From: Pedobacter frigoris | GTDB taxonomy: Bacteria > Bacteroidota > Bacteroidia > Sphingobacteriales > Sphingobacteriaceae | Direction: 5' to 3' | Length of the DNA stretch: 64,000 nt | Assembly (NCBI RefSeq): GCF_005116445.1 | Contig: NZ_SWBQ01000001.1 | Location: 868,001 to 932,000, forward strand | Shown: in pieces, positions 35,319-44,006 of the stretch | Position numbering within the stretch: position 1 is the stretch's first letter | Layout: the number at the start of each line of letters is the position of its first letter | Translations under genes and position numbers: made by a program | The notes under the pieces: generated by a model | Seen by the model: only the letters and a program-made list of their open reading frames with translations | The model's database searches: none | Told to the model about the DNA's origin: nothing

Positions 35319-36209
35319 CTATTTGCTAAATTTACTAGCAACTTTTGCTTCTTTTACGCCATTGGCATAGTTATAAAAACCTTCTCCGGATTTTACGCCT
35401 TTATTACCAGCTGTGACCATATTGACCAACAATGGACATGGCGCATATTTAGGATTGCCAAAGCCATCATGTAGCACGTGCAAAATAGCGAGGCATACAT
35501 CCAAACCTATAAAGTCAGCGAGTTGTAATGGCCCCATCGGGTGTGCCATTCCCAACTTCATTACAGTATCAATTTCCTCCACACCTGCTACACCTTCATA
35601 CAGCGTATAGATTGCCTCGTTGATCATCGGCATTAGTATCCTATTGGCTACGAAGCCTGGATAATCATTCACCTCTACAGGAACTTTAGCCAATTTTCTG
35701 GAAAGCTCCATCACAGCTTCAGTAGTTTCATTGCTGGTTGCATACCCCCTGATTACTTCTACCAATTTCATTACCGGTACAGGATTCATAAAATGCATCC
35801 CGATTACTCTGTCGCCACGGCCTGTTACGGAAGCAATCTTTGTAATGGATATTGAAGAGGTATTACTGGCCAGAATAGCTTCGGATTTGGCAAAGGAATC
35901 TATGTCTTTAAAAATCTTTAGTTTTAATTCCAGATTTTCAGTCGCAGCCTCAACAACAAGGCTGACGTCAGAAACACCTTCTTTGAGGTCATTATATACT
36001 GTAATTCTGGACAATGTATCTGATTTTTCAGTTTCAGATAAAGTGCCTTTACTTACTTGTCTGTCAAGATTTTTACTAATTGTACTTAAAGCTTTAGATA
36101 GTGCATCATTACTGATGTCTATAAGATTGACCTGATATCCAAATTGGGCAAAAGTATGAGCGATTCCATTGCCCATAGTTCCGGAGCCTATAACTGCGAT
36201 GTTTTTCAT
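35319..36209 (-). CDS. 3-hydroxybutyryl-CoA / 3-hydroxyacyl-CoA dehydrogenase
   Basis: 296 residues; NAD-dependent oxidation of a 3-hydroxyacyl-CoA. The Rossmann motif GSGTMGNGIAHTFA (8-21) and the signature HFMNPVPVMKLVEVI near 138-152 with catalytic His are intact, and the C-terminal helical domain holds NRILMPMINEA. A single-domain form, unlike the FadB fusion, so it may act in fatty-acid oxidation, butyrate or phenylacetate routes. Between pdxH and ruvB on one strand with short gaps. Confidence 0.93.
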   Translation of the reverse strand: MKNIAVIGSGTMGNGIAHTFAQFGYQVNLIDISNDALSKALSTISKNLDRQVSKGTLSETEKSDTLSRITVYNDLKEGVSDVSLVVEAATENLELKLKIFKDIDSFAKSEAILASNTSSISITKIASVTGRGDRVIGMHFMNPVPVMKLVEVIRGYATSNETTEAVMELSRKLAKVPVEVNDYPGFVANRILMPMINEAIYTLYEGVAGVEEIDTVMKLGMAHPMGPLQLADFIGLDVCLAILHVLHDGFGNPKYAPCPLLVNMVTAGNKGVKSGEGFYNYANGVKEAKVASKFSK

Positions 36210-36236
36210 TTCGTTTTTTATGATGCTAGTTTAAGT

Positions 36237-36887
36237 TTATGGCGCTAATCTATTGATAATCCATGAACCATCCACAAGATCGTAAGCAATTCTATCATGA
36301 AGTCTGCTTGATCTCCCTTGCCAGAACTCTATAAACTTAGGCTCTATCAGATAACCACCCCAATGTAAAGGGCGGGGAATTTCTTTGCCTTCATATTCAG
36401 ATGTAAGTTCTTTCACTTTTTCTTCCAGTAAAGACCTATCATTAATTATACTGCTTTGCGGAGAGGCCATGGCTCCAATCTGGCTGCCGATAGGACGGGA
36501 ATGAAAATAATCGGAGGAAGTTTGTGCATCAACTTTCGTTACCAGACCTTCTATTCTTACCTGTCTTTCTAATTCTGCCCAGAAAAATACAAGAGCCGCC
36601 TGTGGATTTTCTATTAAATCCTGCCCTTTTTTACTTTCATAATTTGTAAAAAATACGAACCCACTTTCATCAAAACCTTTTAACAATACAATGCGGGCAG
36701 AAGGCTTTCCATCGCTGTCTGCGGTAGCTAATGTCATCACATTAGGTTCATACAACCGTGCATTTACAGCATCTGCAAACCATTTTTTAAACTGCAGTAT
36801 GGGATTGCTTTCTACATCATTTTCAGAAAGCTGTGCTGCACGATAATCTTGGCGTAAGTTTTGTATGTTTTCTTTAGTAAGCTCCAT
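36237..36887 (-). CDS. pdxH: Pyridoxamine 5'-phosphate oxidase
   Basis: 216 residues, the expected length, from ATG 36887; a longer frame to 36998 overlaps yqgE and adds non-family residues. FMN enzyme that makes pyridoxal 5'-phosphate from PNP or PMP. Motifs: GKPSARIVLLKG near 58, FFTNYESKKGQDL near 75-87, RPLHWGGY (near 176) and SRLHDRI near 195. It serves the several PLP enzymes nearby. It is first of pdxH-dehydrogenase-ruvB on the minus strand and divergent from yqgE by 44 bp. Confidence 0.95.
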   Translation of the reverse strand: MELTKENIQNLRQDYRAAQLSENDVESNPILQFKKWFADAVNARLYEPNVMTLATADSDGKPSARIVLLKGFDESGFVFFTNYESKKGQDLIENPQAALVFFWAELERQVRIEGLVTKVDAQTSSDYFHSRPIGSQIGAMASPQSSIINDRSLLEEKVKELTSEYEGKEIPRPLHWGGYLIEPKFIEFWQGRSSRLHDRIAYDLVDGSWIINRLAP

Positions 36888-36890
36888 GTT

Positions 36891-36922
36891 CAAAAATAGG
36901 GTTAGTTTGTTATTTTTTCTAA
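36891..36922 (-). promoter_or_regulatory. Promoter ending 3 nt before the pdxH start
   Basis: Minus strand: TTAG (36919-36922), 20-bp spacer, TATTTTTG (36891-36898). The ATG follows after three bases, implying a leaderless or nearly leaderless transcript. Confidence 0.5.
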
Positions 36923-36931
36923 ATTTCCGAA

Positions 36932-37495
36932 ATGTTAAGTCGATTAGAGCCATCTCTTGGTAAATTATTAATTTCAGAACCATTTTTAATGGATCCAAAT
37001 TTCAAGCGTTCGGTGGTGTTGATCGCAGAACACCAGGAAGAGGGTACAGTTGGCTTCATTTTGAACCATCCGAGTGCTTTAATGCTTAAGGATTTGATTC
37101 CTGAGTTAGGCGAAGCGGATTTCCCGGTATATATTGGAGGACCGGTAGGCACGGATACGATACACTTTATTCACCGCTGTTACGATAAGATACGTGACGG
37201 TGAAGAAATAGCTAAAGGAGTTTATTGGGGAGGTAATTTTGAAGCTTTAAAAATCCTGATCAATAACAATAGTATCAGTCCGGATGAAATTAAATTCTTT
37301 ATAGGCTATTCGGGCTGGGCAGAGCAACAACTGAAAGATGAAATTGAAGAAAACACCTGGATTGTGTCAGACAAGTACCACGCTGACGTAGTGTTTTCTG
37401 ATAATGAAGAGGAGGTATGGAGAGAAGTAATCATCAATCTCGGACCCAAATATGCCCATGTGAGTAAATTTCCCCAAAACCCTAACTTAAATTAA
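36932..37495 (+). CDS. YqgE/AlgH family protein
   Basis: 187 residues. The family signature LLISEPFLMDPNFKRSVVLI (12-31) and GTVGFILNHPS (near 41) are clear; later GYSGWAEQQLKDEI is typical. Conserved across bacteria, function uncertain (linked to transcriptional regulation in some species). Divergent from pdxH; its stop overlaps the purE end by four bases. Confidence 0.93.
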   Translation: MLSRLEPSLGKLLISEPFLMDPNFKRSVVLIAEHQEEGTVGFILNHPSALMLKDLIPELGEADFPVYIGGPVGTDTIHFIHRCYDKIRDGEEIAKGVYWGGNFEALKILINNNSISPDEIKFFIGYSGWAEQQLKDEIEENTWIVSDKYHADVVFSDNEEEVWREVIINLGPKYAHVSKFPQNPNLN

Positions 37496-37980
37496 CCTTC
37501 CATCTCAGTAGCGGTTTCTTCAACTTTCTTGCGCAATTCATCTTTATAAGCCTGCATTTTTTCAGCGAGAGCAGAATCAGCTGTAGATAGAATCTGAACG
37601 GCCAATAAACCTGCATTTTTTGCCGCATTAAGCGCTACCGTGGCTACAGGAATGCCATTAGGCATTTGCAGTATAGATAAGATTGAGTCCCAGCCATCTA
37701 TAGAATTGGAAGATTTTACGGGAACGCCAATTACAGGTAATACAGTAATCGAAGCCACCATACCTGGTAAATGTGCAGCACCACCTGCGCCGGCGATGAT
37801 CACTTTTAGTCCACGCCCTGCGGCCTGTTTAGCGTAATAAAACATCCTGTCCGGGGTTCTGTGTGCAGACACAACAGTCATTTCAAACTCAACCCCAAAT
37901 TCTTTAAAAATATCGGCAGCATCCTGCATGATGTGAAGATCCGATTTGCTGCCCATTATAATACCTACCTGTACGCTCAT
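37492..37980 (-). CDS. purE: N5-carboxyaminoimidazole ribonucleotide mutase
   Basis: 162 residues; moves the carboxyl group of N5-CAIR to give CAIR in purine synthesis. N-terminus GIIMGSKSDLHIM (6-18) and SAHRTPDRM (near 40) form the nucleotide site, followed by AGAGGAAHLPGM. Starts 1 bp after the purK stop, so it is translationally coupled to purK. Confidence 0.97.
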   Translation of the reverse strand: MSVQVGIIMGSKSDLHIMQDAADIFKEFGVEFEMTVVSAHRTPDRMFYYAKQAAGRGLKVIIAGAGGAAHLPGMVASITVLPVIGVPVKSSNSIDGWDSILSILQMPNGIPVATVALNAAKNAGLLAVQILSTADSALAEKMQAYKDELRKKVEETATEMEG

Positions 37981-37981
37981 T

Positions 37982-39121
37982 TTATGAAATAACTTTTAAT
38001 GTGTTTTTTATATAGTTTGCTTTTTCTATTGCCGCATCGCGATTTTGATCTACGACGGTGATGTGCCCCATTTTGCGGAATGGTTTGGTATATTTTTTTC
38101 CATATAGGTGTACATATACACCATCAATTGCCATGATTTTTTCCAAACCCGAGTATTTAGCTACTCCGTTATGGTTTTTTTCGCCTAGCAGATTGATCAT
38201 AACTGCATTGCTGACAGCACGGGTGTCGCCTAAAGGAAGGTTGAATATTGAGCGTAAGTGTTGCTCAAACTGAGACACATAATTGCCTTCTATCGTATGA
38301 TGTCCGCTGTTGTGTGGGCGGGGAGCCAATTCATTAACTAAGATCTCGCCATCTTTCGTGATGAACATTTCTACTGCAAGTAAGCCTGTGATGTTTAACG
38401 CTGCAGCTATTTTTTTAGCAATAGTTTCTGCCCGATGCTGTACGGATTCAGGATAGGTAGAAGGTGAGATCAGGAATTCTACAAGATTCGCTTCTGCATT
38501 GAATTCCATTTCAACCATAGGGAAAGTTTTAACATCTCCATTAGGATTTCTGGCAACGATTACTGCGATCTCTTTTTCAAAATCTACCAGTTGTTCAATC
38601 AGACAAGGTGCATCAAAGGCATTGTCAACCTCCGCTACATTGTTGATTTTCATTACACCCTTTCCATCATAACCATCACGACGCTGTTTTAAAATATAAG
38701 GGAAAGCAAAGTCGCTGTTTAGGATGTCTTCTTTTGTATTTACCAGTTGAAAAGGGGCAGTCGGGATGTCATTTTCTTTAAAGAACTGTTTTTGGACACC
38801 CTTATCCTGGATCAGACGTATCACCCTCGCTTGAGGATATACGTGTTTACCTTCCTTTTCAAGCTGTTCAAGTGCATCGATGTTTACTTTCTCTATTTCA
38901 ATGGTAATGATATCTGCTTTTTTACCAAAGTTATAAACCGTATCAAAATCCGTAATAGAACCACATTCAAAGTAATTAGCGATGTGTTTACAGGGAGCAT
39001 CAGTATCCGGATCTAAAATTAAGGTGGTCAGGTTGTAGTTGATAGCTTCCTGGATCAACATTCTGCCCAGTTGACCACCACCTAATATGCCTAATTTTAA
39101 ATCACTTATTTGTTTTGCCAT
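37982..39121 (-). CDS. purK: N5-carboxyaminoimidazole ribonucleotide synthase
   Basis: 379 residues of the ATP-grasp family; carboxylates AIR with ATP and bicarbonate to N5-CAIR, the substrate of purE. N-terminus LGILGGGQLGRML (9-21); ATP-grasp centre YILKQRRDGYDGKGV and the metal ligands in VNELAPRPHNSGH near 272-284. First gene of the purK-purE unit, divergent from the flavoprotein gene with a 56-bp gap. Confidence 0.97.
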   Translation of the reverse strand: MAKQISDLKLGILGGGQLGRMLIQEAINYNLTTLILDPDTDAPCKHIANYFECGSITDFDTVYNFGKKADIITIEIEKVNIDALEQLEKEGKHVYPQARVIRLIQDKGVQKQFFKENDIPTAPFQLVNTKEDILNSDFAFPYILKQRRDGYDGKGVMKINNVAEVDNAFDAPCLIEQLVDFEKEIAVIVARNPNGDVKTFPMVEMEFNAEANLVEFLISPSTYPESVQHRAETIAKKIAAALNITGLLAVEMFITKDGEILVNELAPRPHNSGHHTIEGNYVSQFEQHLRSIFNLPLGDTRAVSNAVMINLLGEKNHNGVAKYSGLEKIMAIDGVYVHLYGKKYTKPFRKMGHITVVDQNRDAAIEKANYIKNTLKVIS

Positions 39122-39177
39122 ATCTATATGAAAAAGTTATGCTTATTTTGCACAAAAATAACAATATAAACGGATTG

Positions 39178-40368
39178 ATGGATGCAGATGCTATAATTAT
39201 TGGTGCAGGAGCTTGCGGTTTGATGTGTGCGGTGCAGGCTGGTTACCTTGGAAAAAAGATTATATTGTTGGAAAAGAGCGATAAACCGGGTGCAAAGATT
39301 CTAATATCCGGTGGTGGCCGTTGTAATTATACCAATCTGTTTGCTAGTGACGAGCAGTTCATATCCAATAATAAACATTTCACTAAATCGGCTTTTACGC
39401 AGTGGACAGTAGATGATACGGTGAGTTTTTTTGAGACCTATGGCATTGCCGGTAAAGAAAAAACACTAGGACAGCTTTTTCCAGACGGCAAAAATGCGAA
39501 GGATGTAGTGGCTGTGTTTACAGAAATCTGTGCCGACTTTGGCCAGCGGATCATTTGCGATACAGAAGTTACGAATATTGAACATTTGGAAGATGGTTTC
39601 TCTGTTAAATACACAAAGGATGGTAACGTAAAAGTGCTGAAGGTACCTAAATTGGTTATTGCTACCGGAGGTTTACCTATCCCAAAGATGGGGGCAACCG
39701 ATTTCGCTTTGCGTTTTGCAAGGAAACATAAACTAAACATTATTGAAACAGCTCCCGCTTTGGTGCCGCTCACCATTACTGGTAAAGATGAAGAATGGTA
39801 TACCCAATTGTCTGGAAATTCAGTTTTTTGTGAAGTTAGTAATGACGAAATATCCTTTGAAGAGAATATTCTTTTTACGCACTGGGGACTGAGTGGACCT
39901 GCAATTCTGCAAATATCGTCTTATTGGAGAAGAGGAGAGGAGATCAATATTGATTTATTGCCAAGACAGCATATTGTTGATCTAATAGAGGTTGAAAGAA
40001 AAGAAAATGGTAAACTACTGTTGTCCACTTTTCTTAACAGGATTTATCCTAAAAAATTTACTGAAGCCCTCAGTAAATTTCTTCCCATTGATAAGCAGGT
40101 AGCTTCTTTAACAAAGGCGGAGCTAGAATCCATTGATAAAACCATTCATTTTTTTAAAGTGAAACCGGCGGGTGACAAAGGGTATGATAAAGCTGAGGTG
40201 ATGAGGGGCGGTATAGATACCAATTCGATTTCATCCAAAACGCTGGAATGCAAGCAAATACCAGGTTTGTTTTTTGGCGGTGAATGTGTAGACGTAACCG
40301 GTTGGCTGGGAGGATATAATTTTCAATGGGCCTGGGCCAGTGGTTTTGTGATTGCTCAAAACCTATAG
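39178..40368 (+). CDS. BaiN/HI0933-type flavoprotein
   Basis: 396 residues from ATG 39178, which puts the FAD-binding IIIGAGACGLMCAV (residues 6-19) at the usual distance from the start; earlier frames to 39115 add an unrelated leader overlapping purK. Further FAD contacts: GGGRCNYTN near 46 and GGECVDVTGWLGGYNFQWA near 370. Family members are NAD(P)H-linked oxidoreductases of unclear substrate (one clade reduces bile-acid intermediates). Stand-alone gene. Confidence 0.92.
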   Translation: MDADAIIIGAGACGLMCAVQAGYLGKKIILLEKSDKPGAKILISGGGRCNYTNLFASDEQFISNNKHFTKSAFTQWTVDDTVSFFETYGIAGKEKTLGQLFPDGKNAKDVVAVFTEICADFGQRIICDTEVTNIEHLEDGFSVKYTKDGNVKVLKVPKLVIATGGLPIPKMGATDFALRFARKHKLNIIETAPALVPLTITGKDEEWYTQLSGNSVFCEVSNDEISFEENILFTHWGLSGPAILQISSYWRRGEEINIDLLPRQHIVDLIEVERKENGKLLLSTFLNRIYPKKFTEALSKFLPIDKQVASLTKAELESIDKTIHFFKVKPAGDKGYDKAEVMRGGIDTNSISSKTLECKQIPGLFFGGECVDVTGWLGGYNFQWAWASGFVIAQNL

Positions 40369-40485
40369 TTTTTATTTTGTCTCTCGTAAACTGAGTTTCT
40401 ACTTAAGTAATTTTTAGTTTTATAGTTATAGCTATTAAGTATAATACCGAAATACACTTGATTAAAATAGTAATCGAATTTTAAA

Positions 40486-40564
40486 GGGAGATAACAAGGA
40501 CTTAAAAAGGATTTGCCCCTGTTAAGTCCCTGTTATCTCCCCGTTATGTCCCTGTGATATTCTT
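40486..40564. repeat. Inverted array of 11-bp repeats
   Basis: GGA recurs at 40487, 40498 and 40509 (left half), and GTTA/GTGA at 40521, 40532, 40543 and 40554 (right half), each 11 bp apart. The halves are complementary: GGGAGATAACAAGGACTTAA (40486-40505) pairs with 40522-40541 at 19 of 20 bases, so the RNA can form a long hairpin. Convergent gene ends on both sides. Confidence 0.8.
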
Positions 40565-40650
40565 TTTATAAATTGACAGGTTTTCTTGTTTTTATAACCA
40601 ATCACTGGATCGGTATTATTTTTCTTTTAATGAAAATCATCTCAAACTGC

Positions 40651-43600
40651 TTACTCGCAATTGGGTATGGTATAAGTCCAGGTCTCTGCAATTCCTGTAG
40701 GGAAGCTGTAAACCATTCCCTTGCCCATCTCAAACCATAGTTTGCCACGCAATTTCTCATGCCCACCAATTTCATTCATAGATAAACTGTCGTAAATTCT
40801 TCCATTGATCATCACATATTTGATTTTTTCGGAGTTTCTGATGTCATCAAGCGGGTTAGCATCCATGATAACCATGTCCGCCAGTTTTCCTACTTCTAGT
40901 GAACCTATTTCACGGTTCATGCCTAAATATGAAGCGCCATTGATGGTTGCGCATCTTATGGCCTGAAGAGGAGTCATGCCGCCTTGTACAAGCATCCAGA
41001 GTTCCCAATGTGCCCCAAGTCCTTGAATTTGTCCATGAGCACCCAGATTTACTTTAGTGTTGCCACCGTCGGCAATTTGTTTAGTTGCTTTAGATACTTC
41101 AATATGTCCGTAATCTCCATATTCGGAGGTTGTTCTCCTTCTTGATCTGGAATCAATGATAGCTCTTGGAGTAAAATTCAGGAGTCTTTCATTTTCCCAG
41201 ACATTGGTGCGGTCATACCAATAATTCTCTCCCCATTGACTTCCGTAACTAACGATTAATGTAGGTGTATAGGCAACTTTTGTGTTGTTCCAGAAAGAAA
41301 CAACATCTTTATATACTGGTGCTACGGGGATACTGTGTTCGATGCCGGTGTGCCCATCGGCCACCATATTCATATTGGTGAAGAATGTAGAGCCGCCTTC
41401 AGGAACAACTTCCATTTTCAGTTGTCGGGCTGCTTCCAGAATCTGCTGACGCTGATCCCTTCGTGGTTGGTTATATGATTTTACTGAAAAGGCACCCACA
41501 GCTTTTAGCCTGCGCAAGTGTGATAACGCATCATCCAGACTATTGATTGCCACCTTGAAATCTCCATCGGCACCATAAAGTATAGCTCCTGTTGAGTACA
41601 ACCGTGGACCGACCATTCTCCCTGCTTTGATCATTTCTGACTGACTGAATACCATTTCTGTATTGCTGGAAGGATCATGAGCGGTAGTTACCCCAAAAGC
41701 GAGGTTGGCCAGGTAAGACCAGTCGTTTGTTGGACTAACTCCATCCGGACTTGTGCGGAGGTGCGCATGCACATCAATGATACCTGGCATGATGGTTTTT
41801 CCTGTCACATCTATAACTTTTGCTGCAACCGGGATCACAAGTTCTGTCGCTTTTCCCATTGAAATGATCTTATTGTTTTCGATAAGGATCGTTCCTTCCT
41901 CAATAACTTCATCTCCTTTCATTGTAATGATACGCGCTCCCTTTAAGGCGGTGAGACCTGTAGGCATGTCGCCTTTCAGTTTTAAATTAATGGTGATACC
42001 GGTGCTGTCCGGTTTAGGCAGGTTTTGCGGTGCACCTTCAATGAAGTCGAAAGTGTTTTTAATTTCACGGCTGTAGTATTGATCTCCCAGTGTCCACAAT
42101 AACTTCTGACTGTCATGACTCCAGTGCAGGTAGGTTCCTGCATCCTTGGTCACTCTTGTAAGAGGTATGTTTTTATTGGCAGAAGACAGTTCTAGCGGAG
42201 AGCCGATGTTAACCATGGGTGTAATGTACACATTGAACAATTCTGTAAACGCCAACCATTTTCCATCCGGACTAGGAGAAAACTGTGTAACGTATGTAGA
42301 AGTATAATGTGTGCGTTCATTGGCACCGTTAAGGTCTATACTTTTTAATGCCTTTTTACCTCCTTCATTTCCTTGAAAATAAATTCTGCTATCATCAGTA
42401 CTGAATTGAGGCTTAATGCCATTTTCGGAAACTAAGGTCTTAGCTCCTCCATTTGCAGACATGGTAAAAATGCCCGTTCCACGACCATAAGCATAACCCA
42501 GAACATCGTTGCCGATTCCCTTTCTAAATACGATTTTATCACCCTTATTGGAGAAGTTAGGAGAATAATAAAAGCCTTTTTCATCAGTAAGTATTACCGT
42601 TTTTCCAGACTTGATATCTGTCTTTTTGATGGCGCCCTTAAACTCGTCGCTCCATGTGGTATATATAACTGTTTTACCATCCGGACTGATTTCTGGCTCA
42701 AATTCAAAGTCAATGCCATCGGTAATTCTTTCTGGATTTCCGTTAGGAAGCTCCTTTTTATATAAGAAGCCTACGGCATTAAAGATGACGAATTTGCCGT
42801 CTGGCGAGGTGGTCAACTGGCGGATCATTTTTGAGGTAAACTCAGGGTTGAATACTTGCTGAGGGAAATGCAATGCTTCCTGCACAGTCTGATTGATGGT
42901 AACCTGGAATGGGATGTCAGTGGTTATTAGCGAGGCTAGTTCAATTTTTTTAATCTTTCCTTTGGCATAGAAAACTATGTTTTTGGTATCCGGAGTCCAT
43001 GCGTAGTTGGGATATACACCGAAGATTGCCCATGTTTCCTGCTGGTCGTGAGAGAGGTCTTCTGTGAGCGGCCATTCTTCACCTGTCTTTAGATTTTGAA
43101 CAAACAGCACTGATTTTAATCTTACCCTTTTTACGTAAGCCATCATTTTTCCGTCAGGAGATATTTGTGGACGTGCGGCACCACCTGCTTGTGCAATAAG
43201 GTTGCTCAGTTTTCCGGTATTCATGTCCAGTTGTCTGATCGCATAGATTAATCCATTGGGATCTTTACTGTATTCGAAGTTAGGACCGGGAGAAACATCT
43301 TCGCTGAAATAAAGATAGCGTCCGTTAGGATCAACATTTGGTTCGCCGGCATCCTGCTGGTCGTTTTTTCTTTTGGTAAGCTGTATACCATCACCTCCGT
43401 GTATATTGTACATCCACATTTCTCCTGCACCCAATGAACGTGACGCGGTGAAGTGTTTGCGGGCGATGAGGTATTCGCTGTTTGGAGTCCATGTTGCATT
43501 ATTCAGCAAACGGAAAGTTTCTTTTGTAACCTGTCTTTTATCAGATCCATCGCGTTTCATGATCCAGATATTGTCGGCCCCGCTTTTATCGCTTGTATAT

Positions 43601-43893
43601 GAGATATATTTTCCATTGGGACTAAATCTTGGTTGAATGTCCCAGGCAATACCGCCGCTTAGCAACGTAGCAGCGCCACCTCCGATGGGTATGACGTAAA
43701 TATCGCCAAGTAAGTCAAAGACGATATCTTTTCCGTCTGAACTGACATCAAGATTCATCCAAGTACCTTCATCTGTATTAATTGAAAACGTTTTAGTCGT
43801 TCCCTGATATTTTTCTATATCCCATTTTTTTTCCTGAGCATGAGAAAAATAGGTTGTGGCAAGGAAAAGTAATAGTAAAAATGATGATCTCAT
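40651..43893 (-). CDS. Secreted TolB-like propeller - amidohydrolase fusion
   Basis: 1080 residues. Signal peptide MRSSFLLLLFLATTYFSHAQ, then many WD40/PD40 repeats (about 45-640; repeated SPDGK and SPNGK motifs), then an amidohydrolase barrel starting near 695 with the HxH metal motif DVHAHLRT and a later KSYNQP segment (Lys) and HSIPVAPV. The propeller probably binds peptide-like ligands, the barrel hydrolyses an amide or related bond. Imidazolonepropionase-like enzymes in Bacteroidota share this fusion. Periplasmic; single gene on its strand. Confidence 0.88.
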   Translation of the reverse strand: MRSSFLLLLFLATTYFSHAQEKKWDIEKYQGTTKTFSINTDEGTWMNLDVSSDGKDIVFDLLGDIYVIPIGGGAATLLSGGIAWDIQPRFSPNGKYISYTSDKSGADNIWIMKRDGSDKRQVTKETFRLLNNATWTPNSEYLIARKHFTASRSLGAGEMWMYNIHGGDGIQLTKRKNDQQDAGEPNVDPNGRYLYFSEDVSPGPNFEYSKDPNGLIYAIRQLDMNTGKLSNLIAQAGGAARPQISPDGKMMAYVKRVRLKSVLFVQNLKTGEEWPLTEDLSHDQQETWAIFGVYPNYAWTPDTKNIVFYAKGKIKKIELASLITTDIPFQVTINQTVQEALHFPQQVFNPEFTSKMIRQLTTSPDGKFVIFNAVGFLYKKELPNGNPERITDGIDFEFEPEISPDGKTVIYTTWSDEFKGAIKKTDIKSGKTVILTDEKGFYYSPNFSNKGDKIVFRKGIGNDVLGYAYGRGTGIFTMSANGGAKTLVSENGIKPQFSTDDSRIYFQGNEGGKKALKSIDLNGANERTHYTSTYVTQFSPSPDGKWLAFTELFNVYITPMVNIGSPLELSSANKNIPLTRVTKDAGTYLHWSHDSQKLLWTLGDQYYSREIKNTFDFIEGAPQNLPKPDSTGITINLKLKGDMPTGLTALKGARIITMKGDEVIEEGTILIENNKIISMGKATELVIPVAAKVIDVTGKTIMPGIIDVHAHLRTSPDGVSPTNDWSYLANLAFGVTTAHDPSSNTEMVFSQSEMIKAGRMVGPRLYSTGAILYGADGDFKVAINSLDDALSHLRRLKAVGAFSVKSYNQPRRDQRQQILEAARQLKMEVVPEGGSTFFTNMNMVADGHTGIEHSIPVAPVYKDVVSFWNNTKVAYTPTLIVSYGSQWGENYWYDRTNVWENERLLNFTPRAIIDSRSRRRTTSEYGDYGHIEVSKATKQIADGGNTKVNLGAHGQIQGLGAHWELWMLVQGGMTPLQAIRCATINGASYLGMNREIGSLEVGKLADMVIMDANPLDDIRNSEKIKYVMINGRIYDSLSMNEIGGHEKLRGKLWFEMGKGMVYSFPTGIAETWTYTIPNCE

Positions 43894-44006
43894 ATGCTGC
43901 GGTGGTTAATTAGCCCGCAATTTAATAATATCAGTTCATTTTTATAGTTTTGATGAACATGTTTTTATAGGAGATGCTGACAAAGTTTGGGATGACGGGT
44001 TAAATT

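Noticed and set aside
36888-36998. Longer pdxH start
   Set aside because: It overlaps the yqgE coding start on the other strand; the ATG at 36887 gives the standard family length.
41753-42076. Plus-strand frame across the amidohydrolase domain
   Set aside because: Shadow of the minus-strand gene, which has a signal peptide, propeller repeats and metal motif in order.
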